This document shows, one piece after another, positions 1-8,668 of a stretch of DNA of 64,000 bases. The translations under genes were made by a program, and so were the position numbers. The stretch's first letter is position 1. Each line of letters opens with the position of its first letter. The stretch lies in contig NZ_JAALJH010000033.1 in the NCBI RefSeq assembly GCF_011064615.1, positions 27,231 to 91,230 on the forward strand, read 5' to 3'. The stretch comes from Aquisphaera insulae. Its GTDB lineage: Bacteria > Planctomycetota > Planctomycetia > Isosphaerales > Isosphaeraceae. The notes under the pieces were generated by a model. The model saw only the letters and a list, made by a program, of their open reading frames with translations, was not told the DNA's origin and made no database searches.

Positions 1-424
1 GCAGGTCATGAAGCCATATCGGATCGGGAACCTCCCGGAGGCAGTCTTCCGCAACCTGCCGGCCGATTTCCTCGAAGGACTTGCCGAGTGCGGACCGGAG
101 TTTCTCCGGTGTGCTTGCGGAGCCGATCAGGAAGACCCGATGTCGCAGGTCCTCGGGAATCGCCTCATCGAACAGACTCCGGCGCCCGACGTCCTCATCG
201 AAATCGATGACCATGATGACGTGCGTGCGGGGCCACTTGCGGAGCAGCGGGACGTATTCTTCCACGAACGTGGACTGCACTCTGGGCCAACCGCCGGCGG
301 GTCCCCTCACCTCGATAGGGCGCAAGGCAACCGCGTCATGCGTCAGGAAGCCATTGATGATCTGTCGATCCGCATCGTCCTCGGGAATGACGTAGACGTG
401 ATCCTTGTAGCGGTTGACGCTCAT
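1..424 (-). CDS. TOPRIM-like partner protein of an AAA ATPase (3' end cut by window edge)
   Basis: The 141 visible residues begin with ATG at 424, and the gene runs off the left edge. The start overlaps the stop of the upstream ATPase gene in an ATGA, so the two are translationally coupled. An early acidic cluster (E15, D16, D17 after VYVIP) and a later D74-F-D76 at the end of a hydrophobic strand (VIMVID) fit the Glu plus DxD metal-binding layout of TOPRIM-fold nucleases. That reading is inference from the pattern. ATPases paired with TOPRIM-like proteins occur in OLD-family, Gabija and PARIS defence systems, and by analogy this would be the nuclease or effector half. The exact family is not recognised. 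Base composition looks lower in G+C than the flanking genes. Confidence 0.72.
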   Translation of the reverse strand, partial: MSVNRYKDHVYVIPEDDADRQIINGFLTHDAVALRPIEVRGPAGGWPRVQSTFVEEYVPLLRKWPRTHVIMVIDFDEDVGRRSLFDEAIPEDLRHRVFLIGSASTPEKLRSALGKSFEEIGRQVAEDCLREVPDPIWLHDL

Positions 425-1521
425 CCGATGACCTCATCGCGTGCCATCGCCTCGATGAGGTCGCCCTGATAGGGGAAATCCGTGAGAGGGCGGACGATGG
501 TGGGCTCGAGGTGAGAGTTTCGATGGAAGACGAGGGTGTTCTCGTCGGAGAAGCTGCGGATGGTCGTCGGATGATGGGAGGTGGCGATCAGTTGACCCCG
601 ACGGTTGCCGATTCGCCGCAGTTCCGCGACGAAATGACCGACCTCGGAGATCGACAGATGATGGTCGGGCTCGTCCCAGAAGCAGGAGATCGGATCGCCC
701 GCCTTGCTCGCGGCTGTAATCAGTGCGCTCAGGAAGAAGGACTTCTCTCCATCGGAGAGTCGACCGAAATCGATGGAGAGGGAGCCTCCCCCATTGCTGT
801 CCTCGAAGCGGACTCGCAATTGCCTGCCGTCCTCGCCACGAGGGACATTCTCGAAGGAGTGGAAATCCAAGATCGTCGATTTCAGGTACGACTCCATGAT
901 GGCGTAAGCCGCGGGGAAGCGGCCGAGGATCGCGTTCAGCCAGGATGAGAAATTGCTCGCGTCCGGCTCAAGCTTCCATGACTCTCGTTCGGAGAAACCC
1001 GACATTCTGGACGGCGACGGAGAGAGGAGGAGCATCGAGCCGAGGAAGGAGCGGATGCGATGGATGGAACGCTCCCCGGGCTCCTCGAAAACCACCGGCA
1101 GCACGACCACATGCCAGTCGGCACCGAAACTCACACCCCTCTCGAGGTGGACTTTCGACAGACGCCGAACGAAGATCTCTCGGCCGTCGACCAGCAGGGA
1201 TTCCTCGACCACCCTGGCTTCGCGATGGTTCGATGGTAACTCGAAGGCGATGGAATACTCGAAGAGCTTCTCCTCGAGCCGCACGTCCACCGCGAACCGC
1301 ATCATCACGTCCCTGCGATCCTGGGTGAAGTCGCCAGGCTCGATGAGGTCGCGAACCCGATTCGTCCCCCGGGCGATCTTCTGGAGTACACCCAGCGCCT
1401 CGCGGAGCGTGGACTTCCCCGATCCGTTCTTGCCGATGATCAGGCAAGACGGCCGTCCCGCCAGGTCGAGGGAGAAGTTCTCGAAGCAACGGTAGTTGTG
1501 GACGTACAGCCGTTCGATCAT
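421..1521 (-). CDS. AAA family ATPase (SMC/RecF-like, AAA_21 type)
   Basis: A 366-residue P-loop ATPase. Walker A is GKNGSGKST (about residues 30-38), right after the N-terminal strand typical of RecF/OLD ATPases (MIERLYVHNYRCFENFSL). An ABC-type signature follows (LSDGEKSFF), then a Walker B-like strand (ISCFWDEPDHHLS) and a switch motif (ATSHHP). There is no fused TOPRIM or nuclease domain; that role is probably played by the next gene, whose start overlaps this stop by 4 bp. I chose ATG 1521; a TTG at 1530 would add three residues. The function is unproven. A defence role of split OLD or PARIS type is an inference from the gene pair. Its composition is poorer in G+C than the SDR gene next to it, which suggests acquisition. 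Confidence 0.85.
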   Translation of the reverse strand: MIERLYVHNYRCFENFSLDLAGRPSCLIIGKNGSGKSTLREALGVLQKIARGTNRVRDLIEPGDFTQDRRDVMMRFAVDVRLEEKLFEYSIAFELPSNHREARVVEESLLVDGREIFVRRLSKVHLERGVSFGADWHVVVLPVVFEEPGERSIHRIRSFLGSMLLLSPSPSRMSGFSERESWKLEPDASNFSSWLNAILGRFPAAYAIMESYLKSTILDFHSFENVPRGEDGRQLRVRFEDSNGGGSLSIDFGRLSDGEKSFFLSALITAASKAGDPISCFWDEPDHHLSISEVGHFVAELRRIGNRRGQLIATSHHPTTIRSFSDENTLVFHRNSHLEPTIVRPLTDFPYQGDLIEAMARDEVIG

Positions 1522-1631
1522 GATTCGCAAGAGACCTGGTTAGGGTCATCGGGCTCCAGAGCCTCGGAATATTCTACTCACGGAGGCCTGGTCGTGCGAA
1601 CGGCCTCCAGGCAAGTCCAGGAGTCAACGCG

Positions 1632-2444
1632 ATGGATCTGGGATTGAACGGCCAGGTCGTGGCGGTCCTCGGCGCCGCCAGGGGGATCGGCGAGGCGATC
1701 GCCGTGGCGTTCGCGGCGGAGGGGGCGTGCGTCGCGGCCATCGATCGGGACCCGCGGGTGGCGGAGGTGGCCGGGAGATTGGAGGCGACCGGCGGCACCG
1801 GGAGGGCGCTCGGGATCGTCGCCGACGTCACCGACCATGCCGCGATTCGTCGCGCGGCCGATTCCATCCGTGGCGACCTCGGCCGCTGCGACCACGTCGT
1901 CTTCGCCGTGGCGATCGGCTCCGGGAAGTTCGGCTTCCCCTTCTGGAACCTCGATCCCGACGACTGGGACCGGGTCCTCCGCGTCAACCTCATCGGCGCC
2001 GTGGCCGTGGCGCACGCGTTCGCTCCCCTGCTCGTGGAGACGAAGGACGGGTCGATGCTCTTCCTCGCCTCGGTCGCCGGACAGATCGGCTCTCAGACCG
2101 ATCCCCCCTATAGCGCCTCGAAGGCCGGGCTGATCAACTTCGCCCAGTGCGCCGCGAAGGACCTGGCCCCCCACGGCGTGCGCGTCAATGCGCTCTGCCC
2201 CGGGATGGTTCAGACGCCCCTGAACCGCTCGACCTGGGATGCCTGGAACCGTCGTCAGCCGGAGGAATCACGGCAGAGCTACGAGGACTGGGCGGCGGCC
2301 AAGATCAAGCAGCTCGTCCCCCTGAACCGCTGGCAGCAGCCCGAGGACATTGCCGCGATGGCCGTCTTCCTCGCCAGCCACCGGGGCCGGAACATCACCG
2401 GCCAGACCCTGAACGTCGACGGCGGCTATGTGATGCACTGGTGA
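1632..2444 (+). CDS. SDR family NAD(P)-dependent oxidoreductase
   Basis: A 270-residue classical short-chain dehydrogenase/reductase. The glycine-rich cofactor motif is GAARGIG (14-20). An acidic residue ends strand beta-2 (AAIDRD, D38), which favours NAD over NADP. N119 lies in VNLIGA, and the catalytic set is S147 with Y160-SAS-K164. The C-terminus carries the usual GQTLNVDGGY segment that packs at the tetramer interface. The normal NNAG motif is replaced by a FAVAIG-like stretch. The substrate cannot be read from sequence. It stands alone, divergent from the ATPase module, with about 110 bp between them that probably holds both promoters. Length and motifs are those of an intact enzyme. 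Confidence 0.93.
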   Translation: MDLGLNGQVVAVLGAARGIGEAIAVAFAAEGACVAAIDRDPRVAEVAGRLEATGGTGRALGIVADVTDHAAIRRAADSIRGDLGRCDHVVFAVAIGSGKFGFPFWNLDPDDWDRVLRVNLIGAVAVAHAFAPLLVETKDGSMLFLASVAGQIGSQTDPPYSASKAGLINFAQCAAKDLAPHGVRVNALCPGMVQTPLNRSTWDAWNRRQPEESRQSYEDWAAAKIKQLVPLNRWQQPEDIAAMAVFLASHRGRNITGQTLNVDGGYVMHW

Positions 2445-2518
2445 CGCCCCGCAGGAACAGGAAATGAGCCGTGGAAACGGGGCGGGCAAGATAGGCAGGG
2501 CTGGAGGGCGGGCGCGAT

Positions 2519-2845
2519 TCAGCAAAGCCTGGCGTCGATCTTCCGCCGAAGCGAGACGACGAAGGGGACAAGACGGCCGAGATTCTGGCTGCGGAACTCG
2601 TTCTCGAGCTCCTGGACGGCCACCTGTAACGCGGTCAGCTCCTCACGGTTGCCGGGATTCGGGCTCGACCCGGCATCCTTCACGGCCCGGTGGGCTCGCG
2701 TGGTCACGGAGCGGAGCGCGGCGGCCAGATCGGCCGGGTCGTGGCGGAGATTCGGAGGCGAACCCATGGCACGGCCCTCGGTCCTCGGGGGGAGATCGGA
2801 GGGGGACGGATGACGGCTCGGTCGTTTGATTAGGGTCCTGGTCAT
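2519..2845 (-). CDS. Hypothetical protein, small, helical
   Basis: A 108-residue open frame of unknown function. The first 30 or so residues are basic and Pro/Ser-rich. The rest looks helical and soluble, with a possible short coiled coil around LTALQVAVQELENEFRS. An internal ATG (MGSPPN, about 2767) is an alternative start that would leave the helical part only. No catalytic motif, membrane segment or signal peptide is visible. It converges on the SDR gene with about 75 bp between stops. I keep it because the composition reads like protein, but coding status is moderate. Confidence 0.5.
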   Translation of the reverse strand: MTRTLIKRPSRHPSPSDLPPRTEGRAMGSPPNLRHDPADLAAALRSVTTRAHRAVKDAGSSPNPGNREELTALQVAVQELENEFRSQNLGRLVPFVVSLRRKIDARLC

Positions 2846-3276
2846 GATAAGACGTCCTTGTGACTCTTTCCTTAGTTAAGCGTTAGCGGCATGGCAGCCT
2901 TGCCCCCGCGAACTCCTATCGCATCCCGATGCCCAGGCGGACACGAGAGGCTCGCAAGGAGTTCACCAGTAGCTTCGGAGCACGACCACAAATCTTGAAG
3001 GTGGCGCGGACATCGCCGCGAGCTTCACAAGGGGCGAGGAGGGCTCGCCCGGTGGGTATGACCGCTGCCATGCGTGGCACATGTCATTCTATACGTAAGA
3101 ACGACGCGAGACAATTGTCAGAGAGAGGCGTTTCGTCCCGTTTTTCCCGGCTTCCGACCAGCCAATCGCCTCCCAAGTCCTTTTCTTAAAAGACGTTAAG
3201 AACCAGTGCCGGGGCCACGTGAAATCTCCCGGCCGTGGCCGCGTCGCGAATCCCTGGGGGCAGCACGAGGGTTGAT
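2846..3276. other. Non-coding gap
   Basis: About 430 bp between the start of the small hypothetical gene and the stop of the MurE-like gene. Several short A+T-richer patches occur (for example around 2860-2880 and 3180-3200), which could be the promoter of the leftward hypothetical gene. I see no convincing gene, hairpin or repeat. Short open frames here lack ribosome binding sites and protein-like composition. Confidence 0.5.
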
Positions 3277-4902
3277 TCATGCGGGGAGCCGGGTGCGAGC
3301 GGGGGGGAGGGCGTGGGGCCCGCGAAGCCACGCGCGAGCGACGGCGAAATCGTCGAAGGGGATGATGCGGTCGGCGAGGATCTGGTAGGCATTGCGGCCC
3401 TTGCCGGCGATCAGCACGGCGTCTCCGGGCCGGGCATCGGCGAGGGCGGCCTCGATGGCGGACCGGCGGTCGGGCAGGACCCGGACCTTCCCGGGCCGGC
3501 GGAAGCCGCCCAGCAGTTCATCAAGGATGGCGTCGGGCTCTTCGGTCCGGGGGTTGCCGAGCGTGAGGATCACCCGATCGGCGCCCCGTTCGGCGGCCTC
3601 CGCCAGGGAGCGGCGGTCGGCCGCCTCCTGGTTCCCCTCGCCGCTGAGGACGAGATGGATGTGGCCGGCCGCGATGGCGCGGAGCGACGCCAGCGCCTGG
3701 CCCAGCGGCATGGCGGCGTCGGCCGCGTCGATCCGGACGTCGAAGCCCTGGCCCTCGTGGACGGCCTCGAGATGGCCGGCGACGTTGGCGACTCCCTCCA
3801 GGCCGGCGACCACGGCCTCGCGGTCGAGATCCAGGCCCAGGGCGAGCGTCGCGGCGGCCAGGGCATGGCTCACGTGGCGCGGGCCGATCAGCCGGAGATC
3901 CACCGGGACCGGCCGGCCGAAGCCGTGGAGGATGAACCGCGTCCCGGAGGCGTCCATGCGATCGATCCGCCCCCAGACGTCCACCCCGGCGGGCTCCGCC
4001 GTCCCGTAGCTCAGGCGGCGGGCCAGCAGGTTGACGCCGCCCAGGATCTCGGCGTGCGGATCGTCGGCGTTGACGACCGCGAGGCCGCCCGGGGCGACCT
4101 TCTGGAAGAGCTTGGCCTTGGCGCGGCGCTTCCGGAGGGCGACCTCGGTGGGGATTCCCAGGGGGACGCCCACGTCGGTCGCGATCGCGGCCTGGAACTC
4201 GACGCCCTCGAAGCAGCGGCCCTCGAGGGCCCCGCTGGAGGCCTCGACGACGCCCGCGGAGCAGTTCTGGTCCACCATGTAGGCGAGGATCGAGGCGAGC
4301 CCGGCCGCGCCCCCGGGCCAGGGCCCCTTGCCGGGGGTCCGGAGCCGGGCCGCGGTGCCGCCGGCGCCGGAAGCGGCCATGTCGGGCCCGATCAGCCCGG
4401 GCTGGCCGATCCCCGCTCCCATGGGGCGGCTGGCCAGGCCGTCCGACCATTCCAGGGCGCCGATCAGCCCGCAACGACGGCCGCTCGCCTCGAGGATGGA
4501 GCGGATGAAGAGGCTGGCGATCGTCTTGCCGTAGGTCCCGGTGACGCCGATGGTCTCCATCTGCCGCGAGGGGTCGCCGGCGAGGGCCTGGCAGATCCGC
4601 GCGTGGGCGGTCCGGGCGTCGTCGACGATCACCTGGAGCCGCCCGGCCTCCGGGCAATGCCGCTCCACGACCACGCCCGCGGCCCCCCGGTCCAGGGCCT
4701 CGCCCACGTAGGCCTGCCCGTCATAGCGGGCGTCGCGGATCGCCACGAAGACCTGCCCGGGATCGAGCCGCCTGTGGTCGTCCGTGCAGCCGGAGACCTC
4801 CCAGTCGGGGCAGCCCACGAACCGGGCTTCCGGGAGCAGCCTCCTCAGGCTCACCGAGGGGATCCCCCGCTGCGGCTGACGGTCGACGAACCAGCGTGCC
4901 AT
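3277..4902 (-). CDS. MurE-like Mur ligase family protein, divergent
   Basis: A 541-residue Mur-ligase-fold protein. The N-terminal domain resembles MurE (GCTDDHRRLDPGQVFVA is the usual motif for handling the UDP-sugar), and the central ATPase has an intact P-loop TGTYGKT (121-127). Several MurE landmarks are altered. The ESSSHAL motif reads EASSGALEGR, so the His is Gly. The following TNLxxDHLDxHG stretch is replaced by TDVGVPLGIPTEVA. The DNPR motif that recognises the third amino acid reads GNPR. The Mur middle-to-C-terminal junction is recognisable (RHVSHALAAATLAL). A canonical murE is expected elsewhere in the genome. This paralogue may use another substrate or have lost ligase activity. 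It is transcribed alone, with no cell-wall genes beside it. Confidence 0.8.
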   Translation of the reverse strand: MARWFVDRQPQRGIPSVSLRRLLPEARFVGCPDWEVSGCTDDHRRLDPGQVFVAIRDARYDGQAYVGEALDRGAAGVVVERHCPEAGRLQVIVDDARTAHARICQALAGDPSRQMETIGVTGTYGKTIASLFIRSILEASGRRCGLIGALEWSDGLASRPMGAGIGQPGLIGPDMAASGAGGTAARLRTPGKGPWPGGAAGLASILAYMVDQNCSAGVVEASSGALEGRCFEGVEFQAAIATDVGVPLGIPTEVALRKRRAKAKLFQKVAPGGLAVVNADDPHAEILGGVNLLARRLSYGTAEPAGVDVWGRIDRMDASGTRFILHGFGRPVPVDLRLIGPRHVSHALAAATLALGLDLDREAVVAGLEGVANVAGHLEAVHEGQGFDVRIDAADAAMPLGQALASLRAIAAGHIHLVLSGEGNQEAADRRSLAEAAERGADRVILTLGNPRTEEPDAILDELLGGFRRPGKVRVLPDRRSAIEAALADARPGDAVLIAGKGRNAYQILADRIIPFDDFAVARAWLRGPHALPPARTRLPA

Positions 4903-5375
4903 GGGCCTGCGCCTCCTTGCCTAGCTCTGCCCTGCCTTGCTCGGCATCGCCGGTCGGCCGGCCCGATCGCTCGGGTCGTCCGCCCGGGTTGCCCCTTCTG
5001 CCCCTCCGACTCGCGATTCGCCCCGGTCCCTTGCCGGTGCCCTCGGCGTCATTCCATTTCCGCCGACGGCTCGCGCATCGCTCGATCATCGCGTCCCGCC
5101 CCGTCGCGGGCGGAGCCGTTCCTTCGCTAACAGTGCCCCATACGGGAACTTCCCCGAGTGCCTAGGGTGGGTGGGATCGGTCCGTGGTCTCGCCTCGCGG
5201 AGATGCCTTGCGTGGAGGTCGCGGCATTCTGACCAAAGCCCGGAAAAAGGCAATGCCAGCCTCGCCTTGCTGCCGATGATTGAAAGTTTGACTCTGCCGG
5301 GGGCCGGCTTTGTAAGAAGCGTCAAAGCGCCCCGGGGCCCGCCCGGGGTTCCACGCCGCGCCCCCCCGGCGTCGC
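4903..5375. other. Non-coding gap
   Basis: About 470 bp between the start of the MurE-like gene and the end of the broken glycosidase-like gene. Open frames crossing it have no ribosome binding site and read as Arg/Pro/Ser-rich shadow translation. An A+T-richer patch near 5275-5315 precedes a run of G/C. I see no RNA gene or clear terminator hairpin. Confidence 0.5.
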
Positions 5376-7473
5376 CTACCTGGTCGCCGCGACGAAGGAG
5401 GGGCCGAGGCGGATCGCGGGTTTCGAGCCGGACACGTGCACCTCCATCCGGCGATCCTTCCAGCTCCAATCCACCACGCCCAGGCTCGTCGGGAGCCCCC
5501 GGGCGCTCATCGCCCTGTCGACCCAGGGACTGGGGATGCCGCCGCCGATCACGAGGACCGGCTCCGGCCCCGACTCGTCCACGTAGGCGAGCATCTCCAC
5601 CTGAAGCGCCAGGATCTCGCCCGCGGTCCAGTAGTGCGGCGTGATGTGTGGAGGCTTCACCCAGCCGCGGATGCCCTCCCAGAGGTGGAACGTATTCTCC
5701 TCTCCATCGCCTTCCCACCAGGTGTACAGGCCCGGCGAGGTCTGGTGATCCCAGAACCACCCCAGGCTTTCCCAGGCGCGTTCGGGGCGGCCCAGCGGCA
5801 GCCACTGGTGGGCGACCGCCGCGCCGAAGTAGGTCCAGGGGAGATACCGAGCGGGGTCGGAGCGGGCCCCCAGTCGATCGCCAAATTCCTCCTTGATCGG
5901 GGCGGCGGCCCAGGTCGGCCAGAGGCCCGAGATGTAGGTCCGGTCCTCTCCCCATTGGGGCGCCCGGAGCCACGCCTGCCGCAGGCGATCCGCGGCGTCC
6001 AGCCACCGCCGAGACTCCTCGTCGTGCTTCAGCCGCCGCGCCAGCGCGGCCGCCGAGACGAGCCCTCGGTAGCTGATGCCCGTGACGTAGGATACGGGGC
6101 GGCCGAAGTCCATCCGCCCGACGATCCGGCCGTCCTTCGCCGGCTCGCAGACCAGGTCGAGGTCGTCCCGCTTCTGATTGATGGGCACGATCGGGCCGAC
6201 GTACGGCATGCGGATGGGCCGGTCCGTGGAGGCCATCCGGAGGATGAGCTCCACCTTGCGGCGTGCATGCGGCCAGAGCCGGGCGTCGAAGCCCGGGTCG
6301 CCCACACGGACGGCCACGTCCTCCATCACGCGCAGCCCCTGGCCGGGTGCATCCCCCTCGGCCCCGAAGCCGCCGAAGAAGTCGTTCTCGGCGAAATAGA
6401 CGGCGAGCTGGCGGGCGACCTCGACCTGGCCGGCGCGGACCAGCCCCGCGACGACCGTCGCGCCGTCGCGCTGCCAGGCCAGGGGATAGTTGGTGGGCTC
6501 TCCCGGCGGCGTCCGGAGGTCGAGCAGCCCCATCATCAGGTGGGCGACCTGGGCGTTCGCCGGGGTTTTCTCACGCGCCGAGCCTGCCCCGGTCGAGCAG
6601 CCCCATCATCAGGTGGGCGACCTGGGCGTCCAGGCTCTCCTTGAACCGCGGGTCCGGGAGATTCAATTCGAGCGTGGAACGCACGGCCGGATACCGCAAC
6701 GGGGAAGGCTGCCGCCGGGCCAGTTGGTGGAGCGTCAGCCGGGCGGGCCGGCCGGCCTCGAGGCCCAGCCGGGCGAAACCCCAGCCGTCCGAACCTTCCC
6801 AGCGCCTCGAGGACGTGCGGCCATCCCTCCAGCCGGGGTCGCCTTCATGACCGACCGCAACGGCGACGGGGGCGGGATCGATGGTCGCCGCCCAGCGATC
6901 GTTGACCGTCAGGGATCCGTCGTCGAAGGCGATCTTCGTGATCGGGCCGCCGGCCGGCCCGACGCTCCGCACGGCCACCTCCAGCCGCCCGCCATTCCCC
7001 TGAGGGGCGAGATCGAGCACCAGGTCCCCGGAATCGCGACAGGACCACGTCGCCTCGTAGTCGGTGGTGGTCGTCGCGATCGAGGGGATGCCGCCGGGGT
7101 TCGGCCAACTGAGCCGCTGACGGACGCCATCCATCGGCACGCCGTCGCTCGTCGTCCGCAGGTTCCCCGCGGCGTCCCGGCCCCAGATGGACACGCCGAA
7201 GCTGCCCACCGCGGGGCTGGCGCTCCCGCCCGGCTCGAGGTATCCCTTCTCCGCCTGCTGGCTGCCGGGCACGGCCAGCACGACGTGAGCCCTGCCCCTC
7301 GGCCACGGGTCGCCGGGCCGGTCCCGCATCGCCCTCAGGACGATCTCCCGTTGAGTGGGGCCGACGTCCCCGGCACCCGCGTCTCCCGCGCCGAGCATCA
7401 CCGTCATCATCGCCGCCAGCGCACGCGAGCACGGGCCGGAGGACCTTCCCGACCGCCCGGACGAAATCGCCAT
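5376..7473 (-). pseudogene. Secreted six-hairpin glycosidase-like protein, split by a 73-bp duplication
   Basis: Two adjacent minus-strand frames belong to one gene. The upstream part (start ATG 7473, signal-peptide-like N-terminus) encodes a beta-rich domain and then reads ...AHLMMGLLD before running into a stop at 6571. The downstream part (5376-6536) restarts with MMGLLD and continues with a helical-barrel-like domain rich in W, H and Y (YPLAWQRDGATVVAGL, then WTYFGAAVAHQWL and TPHYWTAGEILAL), as in six-hairpin glycosidases. A 39-bp direct repeat with a 34-bp spacer lies at the junction. Removing 73 bp gives one frame of about 674 residues. Catalytic residues and substrate cannot be assigned. 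It could be a true mutation or an assembly error. Confidence 0.75.
6518..6629. repeat. 39-bp direct repeat with 34-bp filler, causing a frameshift
   Basis: Positions 6518-6556 and 6591-6629 are identical over 39 bp and are separated by 34 bp of unrelated sequence (6557-6590). The offset is 73 bp, which is 1 modulo 3, so the copy shifts the reading frame of the glycosidase-like gene. The repeat encodes the QVAHLMMGLLD segment that appears at the end of one frame and the start of the other. Confidence 0.93.
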
Positions 7474-7603
7474 GGCATCCCCCCCTTCGCCTTCGCGGGA
7501 GGAGTCCGGCCCTCGCGGCCGGGCCTCGCCTCGCTCCGACGCAGTGACCATCCTAAGGGGCGCCGTCGGGCCATCGCAACGCACCGGGCGCCGCCGGCGG
7601 ACG

Positions 7604-8512
7604 TCAATCGCCTCCCTCGGCCTCCGCCTCGAGCTGCTTGCGGCCCGCCTCGATGGCCTCCTCCTGGGCGGGGGTGACCTCCGGATAGCCCACCTTCAGG
7701 CCGTCGATCGCCGAGACGAGGATCCGGGCGACCAGGGCGCGGGCGACCCATTTGTGGTTGGCGGGGATGACGTGCCAGGGGGCCCACTTGGTGCTGGTGG
7801 CGGCGATCGCCTGCTCGTAGGCGACCATGTAGTCGTCCCAGAAGCCGCGCTCGGTGATGTCCGCCGAGCTGAACTTCCAGTGCTTGCGGGGATCGTCGAG
7901 CCGCTTGAGGAACCGCTTGCGCTGCTCGTCCTTGTCGATGTTCAGGAAGAACTTGAGGACGACCGTGCCGTTGCGGGTGAGATGCCGCTCGAGGTTGTTG
8001 ATGTCCTCGAACCGGGCCTCCCAGAACTTGCCGTTGATCTTCGCGTCGGGCAGGCGTTCCGCCTGGGCGAGCTCCGGGTGGACGCGAACGATCAGGACCT
8101 CCTCGTAGTACGACCGGTTGAAGATCCCGATCCGCCCCCGCTCGGGGAGGGCCCGGGTGTACCGCCAGAGGAAGTTGTGGTCGAGTTCCTCGGTCGAGGG
8201 GTGCTTGAAGCTGAAGACCTGGCATCCCTGGGGGTTCACGCCCGACATGACGTGCTTGATCGTGGAGTCCTTGCCGGCGGCGTCCATCGCCTGGAAGATC
8301 ATCAGGATGGACCAGCTATCCGACGCATAGAGCCGGTCCTGCGCCTCGGCCAGGGCGGAGACGTCCTCGGTGAGCGACTCCTTGGCGTACGCCTTCCGTT
8401 CCTCCTTGGGGATGTCGGAGTCGCCGGCCCAGTCCGGGTCGTGGTCCTTGAGCCGGAATTTCTTCCCGGTCGAGACCCGGCAGAGCTCGATCAGCTTCTC
8501 GGCACGCTCCAT
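7604..8512 (-). CDS. ppk2: Polyphosphate kinase 2 family protein
   Basis: A 302-residue PPK2-family protein, which moves phosphate between polyphosphate and nucleotides. The P-loop is AMDAAGKDST (75-84), and the second phosphate-binding strand with its lid arginine is GRIGIFNRSYYEEVL (126-140). The long N-terminal helix (residues 1-60) and the C-terminal WHVIPANHKWVARALV segment are normal for single-domain PPK2. A standard-length, intact enzyme. Class (ADP- versus AMP-phosphorylating) cannot be settled by eye, although the overall look is class I/III. It is transcribed alone. Its start codon (8512) is followed upstream by about 150 bp of gap before the next gene. Confidence 0.93.
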   Translation of the reverse strand: MERAEKLIELCRVSTGKKFRLKDHDPDWAGDSDIPKEERKAYAKESLTEDVSALAEAQDRLYASDSWSILMIFQAMDAAGKDSTIKHVMSGVNPQGCQVFSFKHPSTEELDHNFLWRYTRALPERGRIGIFNRSYYEEVLIVRVHPELAQAERLPDAKINGKFWEARFEDINNLERHLTRNGTVVLKFFLNIDKDEQRKRFLKRLDDPRKHWKFSSADITERGFWDDYMVAYEQAIAATSTKWAPWHVIPANHKWVARALVARILVSAIDGLKVGYPEVTPAQEEAIEAGRKQLEAEAEGGD

Positions 8513-8668
8513 GACGACGCTCCTCGATGAAGTGCGTTGCGGCGGCGCGGGCGGCCGCGGATGATCCGACGGCGAGGGCCGCGACGCGGGCGCATTCTAT
8601 CGAGGAATCGGGGCCAGGGGCAGGCGACGGCGATCCCGCCACGCAGATCGTCCCCGCCGTGCTTCCGC

